From JADKAV01 sp041393775 (lineage in GTDB: Bacteria; Actinomycetota; Actinomycetes; S36-B12; UBA10799), in the NCBI GenBank assembly GCA_041393775.1, contig JAWKJM010000003.1:930001-994000 (forward strand): a stretch of DNA of 64,000 nucleotides, written 5' to 3'. Below, piece after piece: positions 53,753 through 62,587 of the stretch. Numbering within the stretch: position 1 is the first letter of the stretch; each line of letters starts with the position of its first letter. The notes under the pieces were generated by a model. That model saw only the letters and a list, made by a program, of their open reading frames with translations. It ran no database searches and was not told the origin of the DNA. Position numbers and translations under genes: made by a program.

Positions 53753-54738
53753 GGCAATCGTTGCCCGGCACCCAGGAACTGGCCGACCTGGTGCGTTCCG
53801 GGGACACCATGTGGCTGGCCCGCGCCATCACGCTGGTCGAGAGCCGCAGACCGGATCACCGGCGGGCCGCCGCCGGCCTGCTCACCGCGCTCATGCCCGA
53901 CTCCGGCGGTGCCGACCGCATAGGTCTCACGGGCGTGCCGGGGGTCGGCAAGTCCACGTTCATCGATCAGTTCGGCACCAATCTCACCGCCGACGGGCAC
54001 AAGGTCGCGGTACTGGCCGTCGATCCGAGCAGTACCCGGACCGGCGGTGCGATCCTCGGCGACAAGACCCGCATGGAACGGCTCGCGGTCGACCCGCACG
54101 CATTCGTCCGGCCCTCGCCTGCCAGCGGTTCGTTGGGCGGTGTGGCCCGGGCGACCCGGGAGTCGATCCTCTTGTGCGAGGCCGCGGGGTTCGACGTGGT
54201 CATCGTGGAGACGGTCGGGGTCGGGCAGAGCGAGACGACGGTCTCCGAGATGGTGGACGTCTTCGTCGTCCTGATGCTCTCCGGCGCCGGGGACGAGTTG
54301 CAGGGGATCAAGCGCGGCGTCCTGGAACTGGCGGATCTGATCGCCGTGAACAAGGCCGACGGGGACAACATCAAGCGCGCCAGGCTGGCGGCCGCCGACT
54401 ACCGCCGTGCCATCCACCTCATGACACCGGCATCGCCCAACTGGACGCCGCCGGTGCTCACCTGCTCGGCTCTGACCGACCAGGGCCTGCCGAAGATCTG
54501 GGAGCAGATCGTCGCCCATCGCGACAAACTGGCGGCGACCGGGGAGCGCCAGGCCCGTCGGCAGCGCCAGCAGATCGGCTGGATGTGGGCTCTCATCGGT
54601 GACCGGCTGATCGACGAGTTCAGGAGTTCGGGCAGGGTGGCCGACCAGTTGGCGGACGCCGAAGCGGCGGTGCTGGCCGGAGACCTGCCGCCGGCGGTCG
54701 CCGCGGACCAGCTGCTGGCGGCGTTCCTCGGCGGGTGA
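53749..54738 (+). CDS. meaB: MeaB GTPase chaperone for methylmalonyl-CoA mutase
   Basis: 329 residues; ATG overlaps the mutB stop. GLTGVPGVGKSTFIDQFG is the Walker A loop, AVDPSSTRTGGAILGDKTRM, VVIVETVGVGQSETTVSEM and AVNKADGDN the other G-protein motifs. It delivers and guards adenosylcobalamin on the mutase. It is clearly different from the paralogue at 37674-38600, so each mutase seems to keep its own chaperone. Confidence 0.92.
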   Translation: MRQSLPGTQELADLVRSGDTMWLARAITLVESRRPDHRRAAAGLLTALMPDSGGADRIGLTGVPGVGKSTFIDQFGTNLTADGHKVAVLAVDPSSTRTGGAILGDKTRMERLAVDPHAFVRPSPASGSLGGVARATRESILLCEAAGFDVVIVETVGVGQSETTVSEMVDVFVVLMLSGAGDELQGIKRGVLELADLIAVNKADGDNIKRARLAAADYRRAIHLMTPASPNWTPPVLTCSALTDQGLPKIWEQIVAHRDKLAATGERQARRQRQQIGWMWALIGDRLIDEFRSSGRVADQLADAEAAVLAGDLPPAVAADQLLAAFLGG

Positions 54739-54799
54739 GTCTGCGCACGGCAAGCGGTGGCCTCGCACCTGTCGATCGAACTACAGTGAGCCAGTGTTC

Positions 54800-55990
54800 A
54801 TGCGACGCGCCGTCGTCCTCGGCGTCGGCCTGCTTGTCGCGGCGGGCGTGATCGCACAACCGGCACAGGCCTACAACGCTCCCGGGCCGCGCTGGCCGGG
54901 TAAGACGATCCGGTACTACAACACCCTTCCCAAGTCCTTCGACTGGAGTCTTCGCGCAGCGGCGCGGGCCTGGAACCGTTCTGGCGCCCGGGTTTCCTTC
55001 CGGGAGGTCAAGAGCCGCGCCAGGGCGCAGGTCGTCGTCGGGTTCGGTGACACGCACGGCTATGCGGGATACGCCTCGATCGGTCGCCAGCGCGGTGCGT
55101 ACGTGCACCTCGTGCGCGGCAAGGTGAGAGCGGACGGCAGGGCCGATATGGGCAGGCTCATCGCCCACGAGTTCGGGCACATCCTCGGTCTGGATCACGT
55201 AAAGCCGGGAGGCTGCAAGTTGATGGAGGCAGGATGGCCCACGGACTGCCGCGAACCAGCGCAGCCCTGGCTCTACAACTGCCGCTGGCTCGCCAAAGAC
55301 GACACCCGCGGGGCAGTGCACCTCTACGGCGGCAGAGTCCGTAAGTCCAAGTTGTTCTGCGCGCATGAAGCGAAGCCACCGCAGTTGCGCGACGTCCGCT
55401 TCAGCGGCGGTGACAGCACCGACTCGCCGCTCACGGTGACCTGGACCGCCCCCAAAGGCGTGCGTGCGGGGTCGACCGTCGAGGTGGGGGTTAACGAGGC
55501 GAGCAGGTGCCAGGGGGATGCCACCGACACCCGGCTCGGTGGCGCAAATGTCGCAGTCAAGGCGCAGCGGTGGGTCGACGACACCTTCGTGGCCGAGGAC
55601 ACCGGGATCTACTGCTACGAGGTGCGCATCGTGAACCGCTGGGGCCAGGGCGCGGCGCCTTTGCGTCAGTTGGTGGACCGGTCGCCGGTACCGCCGGCCG
55701 CGCCGATTGTGCGCTCGTTGGTGGAGTACCCGGACGAGTACGCGGACTACGTGGTGGACGCAGTGGTACCTGACGGGGCCGACCTGCACGTCGATGTCTC
55801 TGGTTCCGGTCAGTGCACAACCGTCTACGACGACTCGCGATGGTCGATCGCGAGTTTCCTGGACGGCACCCGGTGGGACCTGTACGACGTCCCCGTCGGC
55901 CCGGTCTGCCTGTCCTTCTACTCCGTCGACGCCGACGGCGTGGCCAGCACCGCCGTGACCCGGGAGGTTGTACACGCCCCACGGCCCTAG
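54800..55990 (+). CDS. Secreted matrixin-like zinc metalloprotease
   Basis: About 396 residues. The N-terminus MRRAVVLGVGLLVAAGVIAQ with PAQA gives a signal peptide. LIAHEFGHILGLDHVKPGG is the metzincin zinc site HExxHxxGxxH, followed by a Met-turn-like LMEAG. Residues after about 190 form fibronectin-like or Ig-like repeats (PQLRDVRFSGGDSTDSP, then CYEVRIVNRWGQGAAP). Extracellular protein degradation is likely. GTG 54794 could be used instead of ATG 54800. Confidence 0.8.
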   Translation: MRRAVVLGVGLLVAAGVIAQPAQAYNAPGPRWPGKTIRYYNTLPKSFDWSLRAAARAWNRSGARVSFREVKSRARAQVVVGFGDTHGYAGYASIGRQRGAYVHLVRGKVRADGRADMGRLIAHEFGHILGLDHVKPGGCKLMEAGWPTDCREPAQPWLYNCRWLAKDDTRGAVHLYGGRVRKSKLFCAHEAKPPQLRDVRFSGGDSTDSPLTVTWTAPKGVRAGSTVEVGVNEASRCQGDATDTRLGGANVAVKAQRWVDDTFVAEDTGIYCYEVRIVNRWGQGAAPLRQLVDRSPVPPAAPIVRSLVEYPDEYADYVVDAVVPDGADLHVDVSGSGQCTTVYDDSRWSIASFLDGTRWDLYDVPVGPVCLSFYSVDADGVASTAVTREVVHAPRP

Positions 55991-56150
55991 CCTCGCTGGG
56001 CTTGCGCCGGTGGGACGTGCATGGGAGTGCCCCGGTCTGCATGAGTGGCCCGGCCCGGGTCGCCGCGTTCCGGTTCGGGTTCTGGTTAGCCCCTTGCCGC
56101 CATAGCCCCAGTCCGAAAGCGGCGCGTGTGCTCGGTAGCGGCAGGGAATG

Positions 56151-56225
56151 GTCGCGAGGTTAGAGGTCGTGCACGAGGTTAGTGAACGCACGTGTGGTTT
56201 CTCTAACCTCGTGCACGTTCTCTAG
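56151..56225. repeat. TTAGAG palindromic repeat, copy 3
   Basis: Arms GTGCACGAGGTTAG and CTAACCTCGTGCAC (stem 56169-56216) enclose TGAACGCACGTGTGGTTTCT. It is preceded by GTCGCGAGGTTAGAG and followed by TTCTCTAGTCC. One half of a tandem duplication in the 579-base gap between the metalloprotease and GH31 genes. Confidence 0.85.
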
Positions 56226-56265
56226 TCCGAAAATGGCTGGTGTCCTCGGTCGCCGCAGAAGTGGG

Positions 56266-56367
56266 CCGCGAGGTTAGAGAATGGTCGCGAGGTTAGAGGT
56301 CGTGCACGAGGTTAGTGAACGCACGTGTGGTTTCTCTAACCTCGTGCACGTTCTCTAACGCGAGCGG
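56266..56367. repeat. TTAGAG palindromic repeat, copy 4
   Basis: The second tandem copy, stem 56302-56349, with the full ending TTCTCTAACGCGAGCGG followed by TTCCGCCCGGCATTC as in the 47.6 kb copy. The gap 55991-56569 contains no gene that I can support. Confidence 0.85.
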
Positions 56368-56569
56368 TTTCCGCCCGGCATTCTCCTGCCTGAACGGGCG
56401 GAAGCGAACCGGCGGGACCAACGCGAACCCCAGTGCGTTCCCGACCCCTCGACCGTGACGTTGCGCGGAACCCGGAATCCAGCACCGCGAGAACGACCCG
56501 CAACCCACCATCAAATCGCTGAGGCGAGGCGTCACTGGTGTCGGGCGGGCCTTGGCTAGGTTTAACTGC

Positions 56570-58849
56570 GTGAGTACAGCCGGTGACGTGCAGGTGAGAC
56601 CCGCCAAGAAGCCGCTCTGGTGGCGCCTGCTGAAGTGGTTCCTGATCGTCGTGGCGGTGCTCCTGGTGCTCGCGGTCGCCGCCGGGGTCTACCTCTGGAC
56701 CAAGATCCCGAAGGACAGCCTCGACCCGATCCAGCCGGGCGGTCTGACCGTGACCGCCGCACCCACGACAGTGAGTACCGGCAACTTCGACGTCGAGGTC
56801 ACCGATAACGCGCTGCGGATCACCGAGAACGGGCGGATCGCGTGGCAGACGCAACCGGGGATCGCGTTCCTGTCCGCAGGCGAGGGAACCGTCGATTTCA
56901 GCGAGCACCTCGGCTACTTCTGGGCCGACGTGCAGCGTTCGGCAGTGATGCCGGACCAGACGGTGGACGCCGTCACGCAGAAGGGGCCGATGGTCAAGAT
57001 CACCGGTTCATTGCGAGGCGAGGGTGGTTCCGCGGACTACCGGATGACGCTGCTGGCCGTGCCCAAGACAGCGACCACTCGCGCGCTGCAGATGACCGTG
57101 AAGGTGCCGGGGGTCGACAGTGTCGTACTGACCGCCGGCATAGCCAACGGCGAGAAGGTGTACGGCCTCGGGGAGCAGTACCGGCAGTTGGATCTGAACG
57201 GATCGATCACACCGATCCTGCCGCGCGAGCAGGGGATCGGACGCGGCCAGCAGCCACTGACCTATCTGGCGGACGTCACCCAGAAGGCCGGCGGGAACCT
57301 CACCACCACATATGCGGCGTGGCCCTCGTACCTGACCAGCGAGAGCAAGGCGTTCACGTTCAGCGATGCCCCCGGCAGCAGCGCCTTCACGATCGCGGAC
57401 TTCTCACGCAACGGACAGGCCAGTCTGGAGGCGTGGGCCCCCACGATCTCGGCCGAGGTCTACGTGGCAGACACGCCCACGGATGTGGTGACTGCCCGGG
57501 AGGCCGGCAAGACCCGCCCGCCGCTGGTGGACTGGGTGCAGCACGGAGCGGTGCTCGGACTGCAGGGCGGGACCGACAAGGTGCGTTCCGTGGTCAAGGA
57601 GATGCAGGACGCGGGGACCAGCATCTCCGGGGTCTGGTTGCAGGACTGGACCGGCAAGCGGACCACGGGTTTCGGGGATCGGCTCTGGTGGACGTGGCAG
57701 TTGGACAGGCAGCGCTACCCGGGCTGGAAGAAGCTCGTGCGCGACCTGAACTACCAAGACATCGAGGTCCTGACCTACATCAACCCGTGGCTGGTCGATC
57801 CGGCCGGCAAGGGTGACCCCTCGATCCGCAACCTCTACCAGGAAGCGGTCGACAAGGGCTATACCGTGCAGACGCAGTCCGGCCAGCCGTACCTGATGGA
57901 TCAGAACGGTTTCGACGCGGTGCTGGTGGACTTCACCAACCCGGACGCGGTGGACTGGTACGCGGATGTGATCGCCGACGACGTGCTCGGGACCGGCGCG
58001 GTCGGGTTCATGGCCGACTTCGGCGAGGCGCTGCCGTTCGACGCCAAACTGTTCGACGGCGACGCCGCGTTGGTGCACAACCAGTACCCGCAACTGTGGG
58101 CCTCGGTCGTGCGCCAGGGGTGTGACCGGGCAGGCCAGCCGGATTGCCTGGCGTTCATGCGCTCGGCGTTCCTCGGCTCGGCCGAACAGGTGCCGATGAT
58201 GTGGGCCGGCGACCAGATGGTCGACTACGCGGACCAGGACGGCATGGCCAGCGCGGTCTACGGGATGCTGTCCGGAGGCGTTTCCGGATCGCCGTTGTGG
58301 CACAGCGATATCGGCGGCTACACGAGTGTCAATGCCGTGGTCAAGAACTATGTACGGCCGCCGGAGCTGAACCAGCGCTGGGCGCAGATGCAGGCCTTCG
58401 GCGTCATGATGCGTACTCACGAAGGCAACCGGCCGGCGGCCAACCAGCAGGTCTACGACACGCCCGAGACCCGCGCCGCTTTCGCCGAGGCCTCCAAGAT
58501 CTACGCAGCGTTGTACCCCTACCGCAAGACGGTGATCGACGAGGCGGTGGCCACCGGGGTGCCGGCGGTGCGGCCGACCTGGATGGTCTTCCCGAAGACC
58601 GCGGCGGCGGACGCGGAGCTGCAGTTCTTCCTCGGTGAACATCTGCTGGTGGCACCGGTGCTGGCAGAAGGAGCGGACATGGTGAGCGTCTCCTTCCCGC
58701 CGGGAACCTGGATCAACGTGCTCACCGGGGAGTCGTTCGACGGCGACCAGACGGTCGAGGTGCCGGCCCCGTTGGACACGCCGGCCGCCTTCGTGCTGAA
58801 GGGTGACCCGGTTGGCAAGCAGATCCGCAAGGAGTTGGCGGCTCGGTAG
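56570..58849 (+). CDS. Membrane-anchored GH31 glycosidase with sulfoquinovosidase signature
   Basis: About 759 residues from GTG 56570. An N-terminal membrane helix (WFLIVVAVLLVLAVAAGVYL) anchors an extracellular GH31 enzyme. GFMADFGEALP carries the nucleophile Asp483 and MWAGDQ the acid/base Asp548. The sulfoquinovosidase QQRWY set is complete: Gln332 in GLQGGT, Gln358 in WLQDWTG, Arg371 and Trp374 in GDRLWW, and Tyr584 in DIGGYT; MMRTHEGNRP also matches YihQ. I therefore call it a sulfoquinovosidase, which frees sulfoquinovose from plant and algal sulfolipid glycosides. No sulfoquinovose catabolic genes are adjacent. Confidence 0.82.
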   Translation: MSTAGDVQVRPAKKPLWWRLLKWFLIVVAVLLVLAVAAGVYLWTKIPKDSLDPIQPGGLTVTAAPTTVSTGNFDVEVTDNALRITENGRIAWQTQPGIAFLSAGEGTVDFSEHLGYFWADVQRSAVMPDQTVDAVTQKGPMVKITGSLRGEGGSADYRMTLLAVPKTATTRALQMTVKVPGVDSVVLTAGIANGEKVYGLGEQYRQLDLNGSITPILPREQGIGRGQQPLTYLADVTQKAGGNLTTTYAAWPSYLTSESKAFTFSDAPGSSAFTIADFSRNGQASLEAWAPTISAEVYVADTPTDVVTAREAGKTRPPLVDWVQHGAVLGLQGGTDKVRSVVKEMQDAGTSISGVWLQDWTGKRTTGFGDRLWWTWQLDRQRYPGWKKLVRDLNYQDIEVLTYINPWLVDPAGKGDPSIRNLYQEAVDKGYTVQTQSGQPYLMDQNGFDAVLVDFTNPDAVDWYADVIADDVLGTGAVGFMADFGEALPFDAKLFDGDAALVHNQYPQLWASVVRQGCDRAGQPDCLAFMRSAFLGSAEQVPMMWAGDQMVDYADQDGMASAVYGMLSGGVSGSPLWHSDIGGYTSVNAVVKNYVRPPELNQRWAQMQAFGVMMRTHEGNRPAANQQVYDTPETRAAFAEASKIYAALYPYRKTVIDEAVATGVPAVRPTWMVFPKTAAADAELQFFLGEHLLVAPVLAEGADMVSVSFPPGTWINVLTGESFDGDQTVEVPAPLDTPAAFVLKGDPVGKQIRKELAAR

Positions 58850-58991
58850 CCCCTCCATCCTCAGGCCGAAGAATGCGCACGTCGGAGCAGAAGTCCGTGT
58901 TTTCGCGGCATTTGTCCTGATTCGCACCGTGGAATCCGTTCCCGAGGAGCACGTGACGGCCAGCAGATGGAGGCGGGCTAGCGTTGACTGC

Positions 58992-59513
58992 GTGCCCGAG
59001 GTCCGTGAAGCCACCCCCGCCGATGCCGAGGCCATCGCGCGGCTCGCGGCCCGGACCTTCCCTTTGGCCTGCCCCGACCACACGCCGCCGGAGGCCATCG
59101 CAGCGCACATCGCCGACGAACTCAACGCCGATCGCTTCCGGGCGCACATGGACTCCGCGGAATTCCTCGTGGTCGCCGGGGACGGGCCGGACATCCGGGG
59201 TTACGTCATGCTCACCACCGAGCCGCCCCCGATCGAGACGTCCTGGACCGAACCGCTGGAAGTCCGGCGGATCTACGTGGACGCCGCCGATCATGGCAGC
59301 GGCATAGCCTCCGCACTGATGCGGGCGAGCCTGGATGTGGGCGTGCGCGACGGACACGACTGGATCTGGCTGGGCACCAACGAGCAGAACCTGCGCGCGA
59401 TCCGCTTCTACCGCAAGTTCGGGTTCGAGATCGTGGGCCAGCGCACCTTCCGGGTGGCGGACTCCGTGGAGAGCGACCACGTTCTCGCCCGCCCGGTCGT
59501 CGCCATACCGTAG
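58992..59513 (+). CDS. GNAT-family acetyltransferase
   Basis: 173 residues from GTG 58992. REATPADAEAIARLAARTF, YVDAADHGSGIASALMRASL (acetyl-CoA loop) and GTNEQNLRAIRFYRKFGFEI are the standard GNAT motifs A and B. The substrate is unknown. The next gene begins four bases after its stop, so they may be one transcript. Confidence 0.85.
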   Translation: MPEVREATPADAEAIARLAARTFPLACPDHTPPEAIAAHIADELNADRFRAHMDSAEFLVVAGDGPDIRGYVMLTTEPPPIETSWTEPLEVRRIYVDAADHGSGIASALMRASLDVGVRDGHDWIWLGTNEQNLRAIRFYRKFGFEIVGQRTFRVADSVESDHVLARPVVAIP

Positions 59514-59517
59514 GGGC

Positions 59518-60696
59518 ATGACCGACTACGACCTCGTTGTCTATGGCGCCACCGGGTTCACGGGCAAGTTGGTGGCCGAATACCTCGCCGACCGCGGGGG
59601 CCCCGAGCAGATTGCACTGGCCGGACGATCCCAGGCGAAGCTCGAGACGGTCCGTGACGAACTCGAGGTCGACTGGCCGTTGATCAGCGCGGATGCGTCC
59701 GACCCGAAGTCGCTCAAGGCGATGGCCAGGTCGACGAAGGCGATCGTCACGACGGTGGGACCGTATTCGAAGTACGGCCTGCCACTGGTCGAAGCCTGTG
59801 CCAGAGCCGGCACCGATTACGCGGACCTCGCCGGCGAGGTGCTCTTTATGCGCGAGAGCATCGAGCGCTTCGACAAGGTGGCCAAGAAGTCGGGCGCCCG
59901 CATCGTCCACGCAAGCGGCTTCGACTCCGTCCCCTCGGACCTCGGTGTCTTCCTGCTGCAGGAAGCCGCCGAGGGTGAACTCGGCGAGACCGTTATGGCG
60001 GTGCGGTGGGCAAGTGGTGGGTTCAGTGGTGGCACAGTGGCCAGCGGCATCGGGCAGGTGGAGGCGGCCAAGCAGGACCCGGCCTTGCGTGAGGTGACGA
60101 CCGACCCCTACGCGCTGACCCCTGGGCAGTCGGGTCCCGACCACGGCGACCAGGTGTGGGTGCGCTACGAGCCCGTCCTGGATTCGTGGACCGGGCCCTT
60201 CCTGATGGCGGGGATCAACACCCGGGTCGTGCGCCGGTCGAACATGCTGTCCGGCTACGCATACGGTCGTGACTTCACCTACAAGGAGGTGGTCGCCACC
60301 GGCTCCGGTCTGGGCGGCAGGGCCCGCGCGGCGGCGCTGGCGGCTGGCACGACCGGCGGGATGCTCGCGCTGTCGTTCGGCCCGGCGCAAGCTGTGGCTT
60401 CACGATTCCTGCCCGAACCGGGGGAAGGTCCCAGCCCTGAAGCCCGCGAGAAGGGCGGTTTCCGGATCGAGTTCCGCAGCACGTTGCCCGATGGCCGGGT
60501 ATTCGGTGCGGAGGTTCTCGGCAAGGGGGACCCGGGCTATGCGTCCACTGCGAGGATGCTGTCGGAGTCGGGCCTGTGCCTGGCGACGACCGATGGCCCG
60601 GGCGGGGTGCTGACCCCCGCTGCGGCAATGGGAGATGCGTTGGTGGAGCGCTTGCGGGAGGCGGGCATGACACTGCGGGCCTGGCAGGTCAGATAG
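59518..60696 (+). CDS. Saccharopine dehydrogenase-like / trans-acting enoyl reductase family protein
   Basis: 392 residues from ATG 59518. DLVVYGATGFTGKLVAEYLA is the Rossmann nucleotide loop; GPYSKYGLPLVEACARAGTD and YADLAGE are conserved in the saccharopine dehydrogenase-like/trans-enoyl reductase family of actinobacteria. The relatives function in lipid modification in mycobacteria. A hydrophobic segment near residues 270-295 (AAALAAGTTGGMLALSFGPA) may be membrane-associated. No polyketide synthase is adjacent. Confidence 0.8.
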   Translation: MTDYDLVVYGATGFTGKLVAEYLADRGGPEQIALAGRSQAKLETVRDELEVDWPLISADASDPKSLKAMARSTKAIVTTVGPYSKYGLPLVEACARAGTDYADLAGEVLFMRESIERFDKVAKKSGARIVHASGFDSVPSDLGVFLLQEAAEGELGETVMAVRWASGGFSGGTVASGIGQVEAAKQDPALREVTTDPYALTPGQSGPDHGDQVWVRYEPVLDSWTGPFLMAGINTRVVRRSNMLSGYAYGRDFTYKEVVATGSGLGGRARAAALAAGTTGGMLALSFGPAQAVASRFLPEPGEGPSPEAREKGGFRIEFRSTLPDGRVFGAEVLGKGDPGYASTARMLSESGLCLATTDGPGGVLTPAAAMGDALVERLREAGMTLRAWQVR

Positions 60697-60738
60697 CGAT
60701 ACCTGCGACGCACCCCCGCGTTGGCCTACGCTTTGCCC

Positions 60739-61008
60739 ATGAGCAATGAGGAGATCCGGGCCGCGGCCATCAAGAGGATCAACCAGAAGCGGGCCTTCTG
60801 GAGACTCCTCGGCGTCTTCGTGATCGTGATGATCATGCTGACGGCGATCTGGGCTCTGTCGGGCGCGGGGTACTACTGGCCGGCGTGGGCGGCCTTCGGG
60901 ATGGGTGTCGCGCTGCTCTTCACCGGGTGGGCGGCCTTCGGCCCGGGCGAGAAGCCGGTCACTGAACAGCAGATCTCTGACGAGATGCGGAAGTTGGGCG
61001 ACCAGTAG
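60739..61008 (+). CDS. Small two-helix membrane protein (2TM-domain type)
   Basis: 89 residues from ATG 60739. Two membrane helices (RLLGVFVIVMIMLTAIWALS and WPAWAAFGMGVALLFTGWAA) are joined by a short GAGYYW loop; the termini are charged. It matches the 2TM-domain family. Its 3' end overlaps the VanZ-like gene on the other strand by about 50 bases. Confidence 0.7.
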   Translation: MSNEEIRAAAIKRINQKRAFWRLLGVFVIVMIMLTAIWALSGAGYYWPAWAAFGMGVALLFTGWAAFGPGEKPVTEQQISDEMRKLGDQ

Positions 61009-61351
61009 GGCCGCTGCCCGTGTGAGTCCGCCCCCGTCCCCACCACACCGCCACGGCGATCCCCGCGAGGTCGGCCGCGAAGTCCCACCAGTCCCCGCCG
61101 CGTTGCGGGAGGTAGAAGTGCTGGACCAACTCGCTGGCCGCCGCCTGCAGCACCGTCAGTGGCGCGAGCCAGCGAACTGGCATGCCGGCACGAAGACCGA
61201 GATAGGTCACGACGGCGAACAGCGTGAGGTGGACGAGCTTGTCCAGCGGGAGTCCGGTCGGCACACCCGGCGCACGGGGCACGTACAGCGCCCAGAACTG
61301 CACGAGCACGGCTGCGGCGAACGCAATCCGCAAGACCGTCGGACGCTTCAC
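60959..61351 (-). CDS. VanZ-like membrane protein
   Basis: 130 residues. LPLDKLVHLTLFAVVTYLGL contains the conserved D-K-x-x-H of VanZ-like proteins, with QAAASELVQHFYLPQRGGDW and DFAADLAGIAVAVWWG forming the later helices. About three to four membrane segments. Function unclear beyond glycopeptide-related founders. The tail after WWGRGR is polar and overlaps the adjacent gene, so the real end could be subject to selection in both frames. Confidence 0.75.
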   Translation of the reverse strand: MKRPTVLRIAFAAAVLVQFWALYVPRAPGVPTGLPLDKLVHLTLFAVVTYLGLRAGMPVRWLAPLTVLQAAASELVQHFYLPQRGGDWWDFAADLAGIAVAVWWGRGRTHTGSGPTGRPTSASRQRSAVQ

Positions 61352-61374
61352 CGTTTCAGCGTAGGTTAGTGGTC

Positions 61375-61773
61375 ATGGGGCAGATCAAGACCCGGGCCAA
61401 CGACGGCGACGCCGTGGCGTTCTTGAGCGGGATCGACAACCAGCGCCGCCGTGAGGACGGCCTGCGGATGCTCCAGATGATGTCCGAGATCACCGGCGAG
61501 CCCCCGGTGATGTGGGGTACCAGCATCGTCGGCTTCGGTGAGCAGCAATACACGAACACCACGGGCACCAACTCATGGTTCAAGACCGGCTTCTCCCCGC
61601 GCAAGGCGAGTCTCACGGTCTACATCATGGAGGGCTTCGACCGCCATCGGGACCAGCTCGACCGGCTCGGTCCGCACACGCATTCCGTGTCCTGCCTGTA
61701 CATCAAGGATCTGCGGAAGGTCGACGAGGCCGTCTTGCGGGAGATCATCACAGAATCAGTGGAGGCATCATGA
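61375..61773 (+). CDS. DUF1801 domain protein
   Basis: 132 residues from ATG 61375. EDGLRMLQMMSEITGEPPVM and WFKTGFSPRKASLTVYIMEG match the DUF1801 (YdhG-like) family, soluble proteins of unknown function. The stop overlaps the next start (ATGA). GTG 61369 would add two residues. Confidence 0.85.
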   Translation: MGQIKTRANDGDAVAFLSGIDNQRRREDGLRMLQMMSEITGEPPVMWGTSIVGFGEQQYTNTTGTNSWFKTGFSPRKASLTVYIMEGFDRHRDQLDRLGPHTHSVSCLYIKDLRKVDEAVLREIITESVEAS

Positions 61774-62549
61774 AGGTGGATGTGGAGCAGCGCGGACATG
61801 TACTGCTGATCGGGATCAACCGGCCGGAGAAGCGCAATGCCTTCGACCTCGAACTGATCGATCAGTTCGGCGCCGCGTACGAGCGGCTGGGCACTGACCC
61901 CGAGTTGCGGGTCGGGGTCGTGCATGCGAACGGCGATCACTTCAGTGCGGGGTTGGACCTCGCCGAAGTGGGGGCCGCAGTGGCCGAGCAGGGACCGGCG
62001 GCGTTGGCCGGCAAGTACCAGTTCGACCCGTTCGGGATGTGGGCGCCGCCGGTTCCGAAGCCGGTTGTCGTAGCGATGCAGGGGATCGCCTACACCTTGA
62101 GCATCGAGTTGGCCCTCGCCAGCGACATCGTCATCGCCGCCGACGACGTGCGGTTCCGGCAGTTGGAGATCGGGCGCGGCATCCTGCCGTTCGGCGGGGC
62201 GACGCTGCGGGCGACCGAGCAGCTCGGCTGGGGCAACGCCATGCGCTTCCTGCTCACCGCCGACGAGTTCGGTGCCGATGATGCTTACCGGATCGGGCTG
62301 GTGCAGGAGGTGGTTGCTCCCGGCGAGCAGTTCGACCGGGCACTGGCCATTGCGCAGACGATCTCCGAGCAGGCGCCGATGGGTGTGCAGGAGACCCTGG
62401 CGAACGCCCGGATCGCCCGCGATCTGGGCGAGGAGGCGGCCCGCGCCCACCTGAAGGAGGTGCTGGCCTCGATCATGGTCTCGGAGGATGCCGCGGAAGG
62501 CGTGCGCAGTTTCCTCGAGCGGCGGCCCGCGAAGTTCACGGGTCGCTGA
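61770..62549 (+). CDS. Enoyl-CoA hydratase/isomerase (crotonase) family protein
   Basis: 259 residues, coupled to the DUF1801 gene. INRPEKRNAFDLELIDQFG, GDHFSAGLDLAEVG (oxyanion hole) and LEIGRGILPFGGATLRATEQ are crotonase motifs. In place of the usual G-C/A-x-G-G-G-E the second oxyanion strand reads QGIAYTLSIELALASD, so Glu residues used by hydratases are partly absent; it could be an isomerase or thioesterase-like crotonase. Confidence 0.82.
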   Translation: MKVDVEQRGHVLLIGINRPEKRNAFDLELIDQFGAAYERLGTDPELRVGVVHANGDHFSAGLDLAEVGAAVAEQGPAALAGKYQFDPFGMWAPPVPKPVVVAMQGIAYTLSIELALASDIVIAADDVRFRQLEIGRGILPFGGATLRATEQLGWGNAMRFLLTADEFGADDAYRIGLVQEVVAPGEQFDRALAIAQTISEQAPMGVQETLANARIARDLGEEAARAHLKEVLASIMVSEDAAEGVRSFLERRPAKFTGR

Positions 62550-62587
62550 GCCTGGAACGTCGGTTTGCGCAGCACGGGCGCAGCGGG

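Noticed and set aside
57404..59194. Minus-strand frame of 596 codons
   Set aside because: Shadow of the GH31 enzyme, which has complete catalytic motifs.
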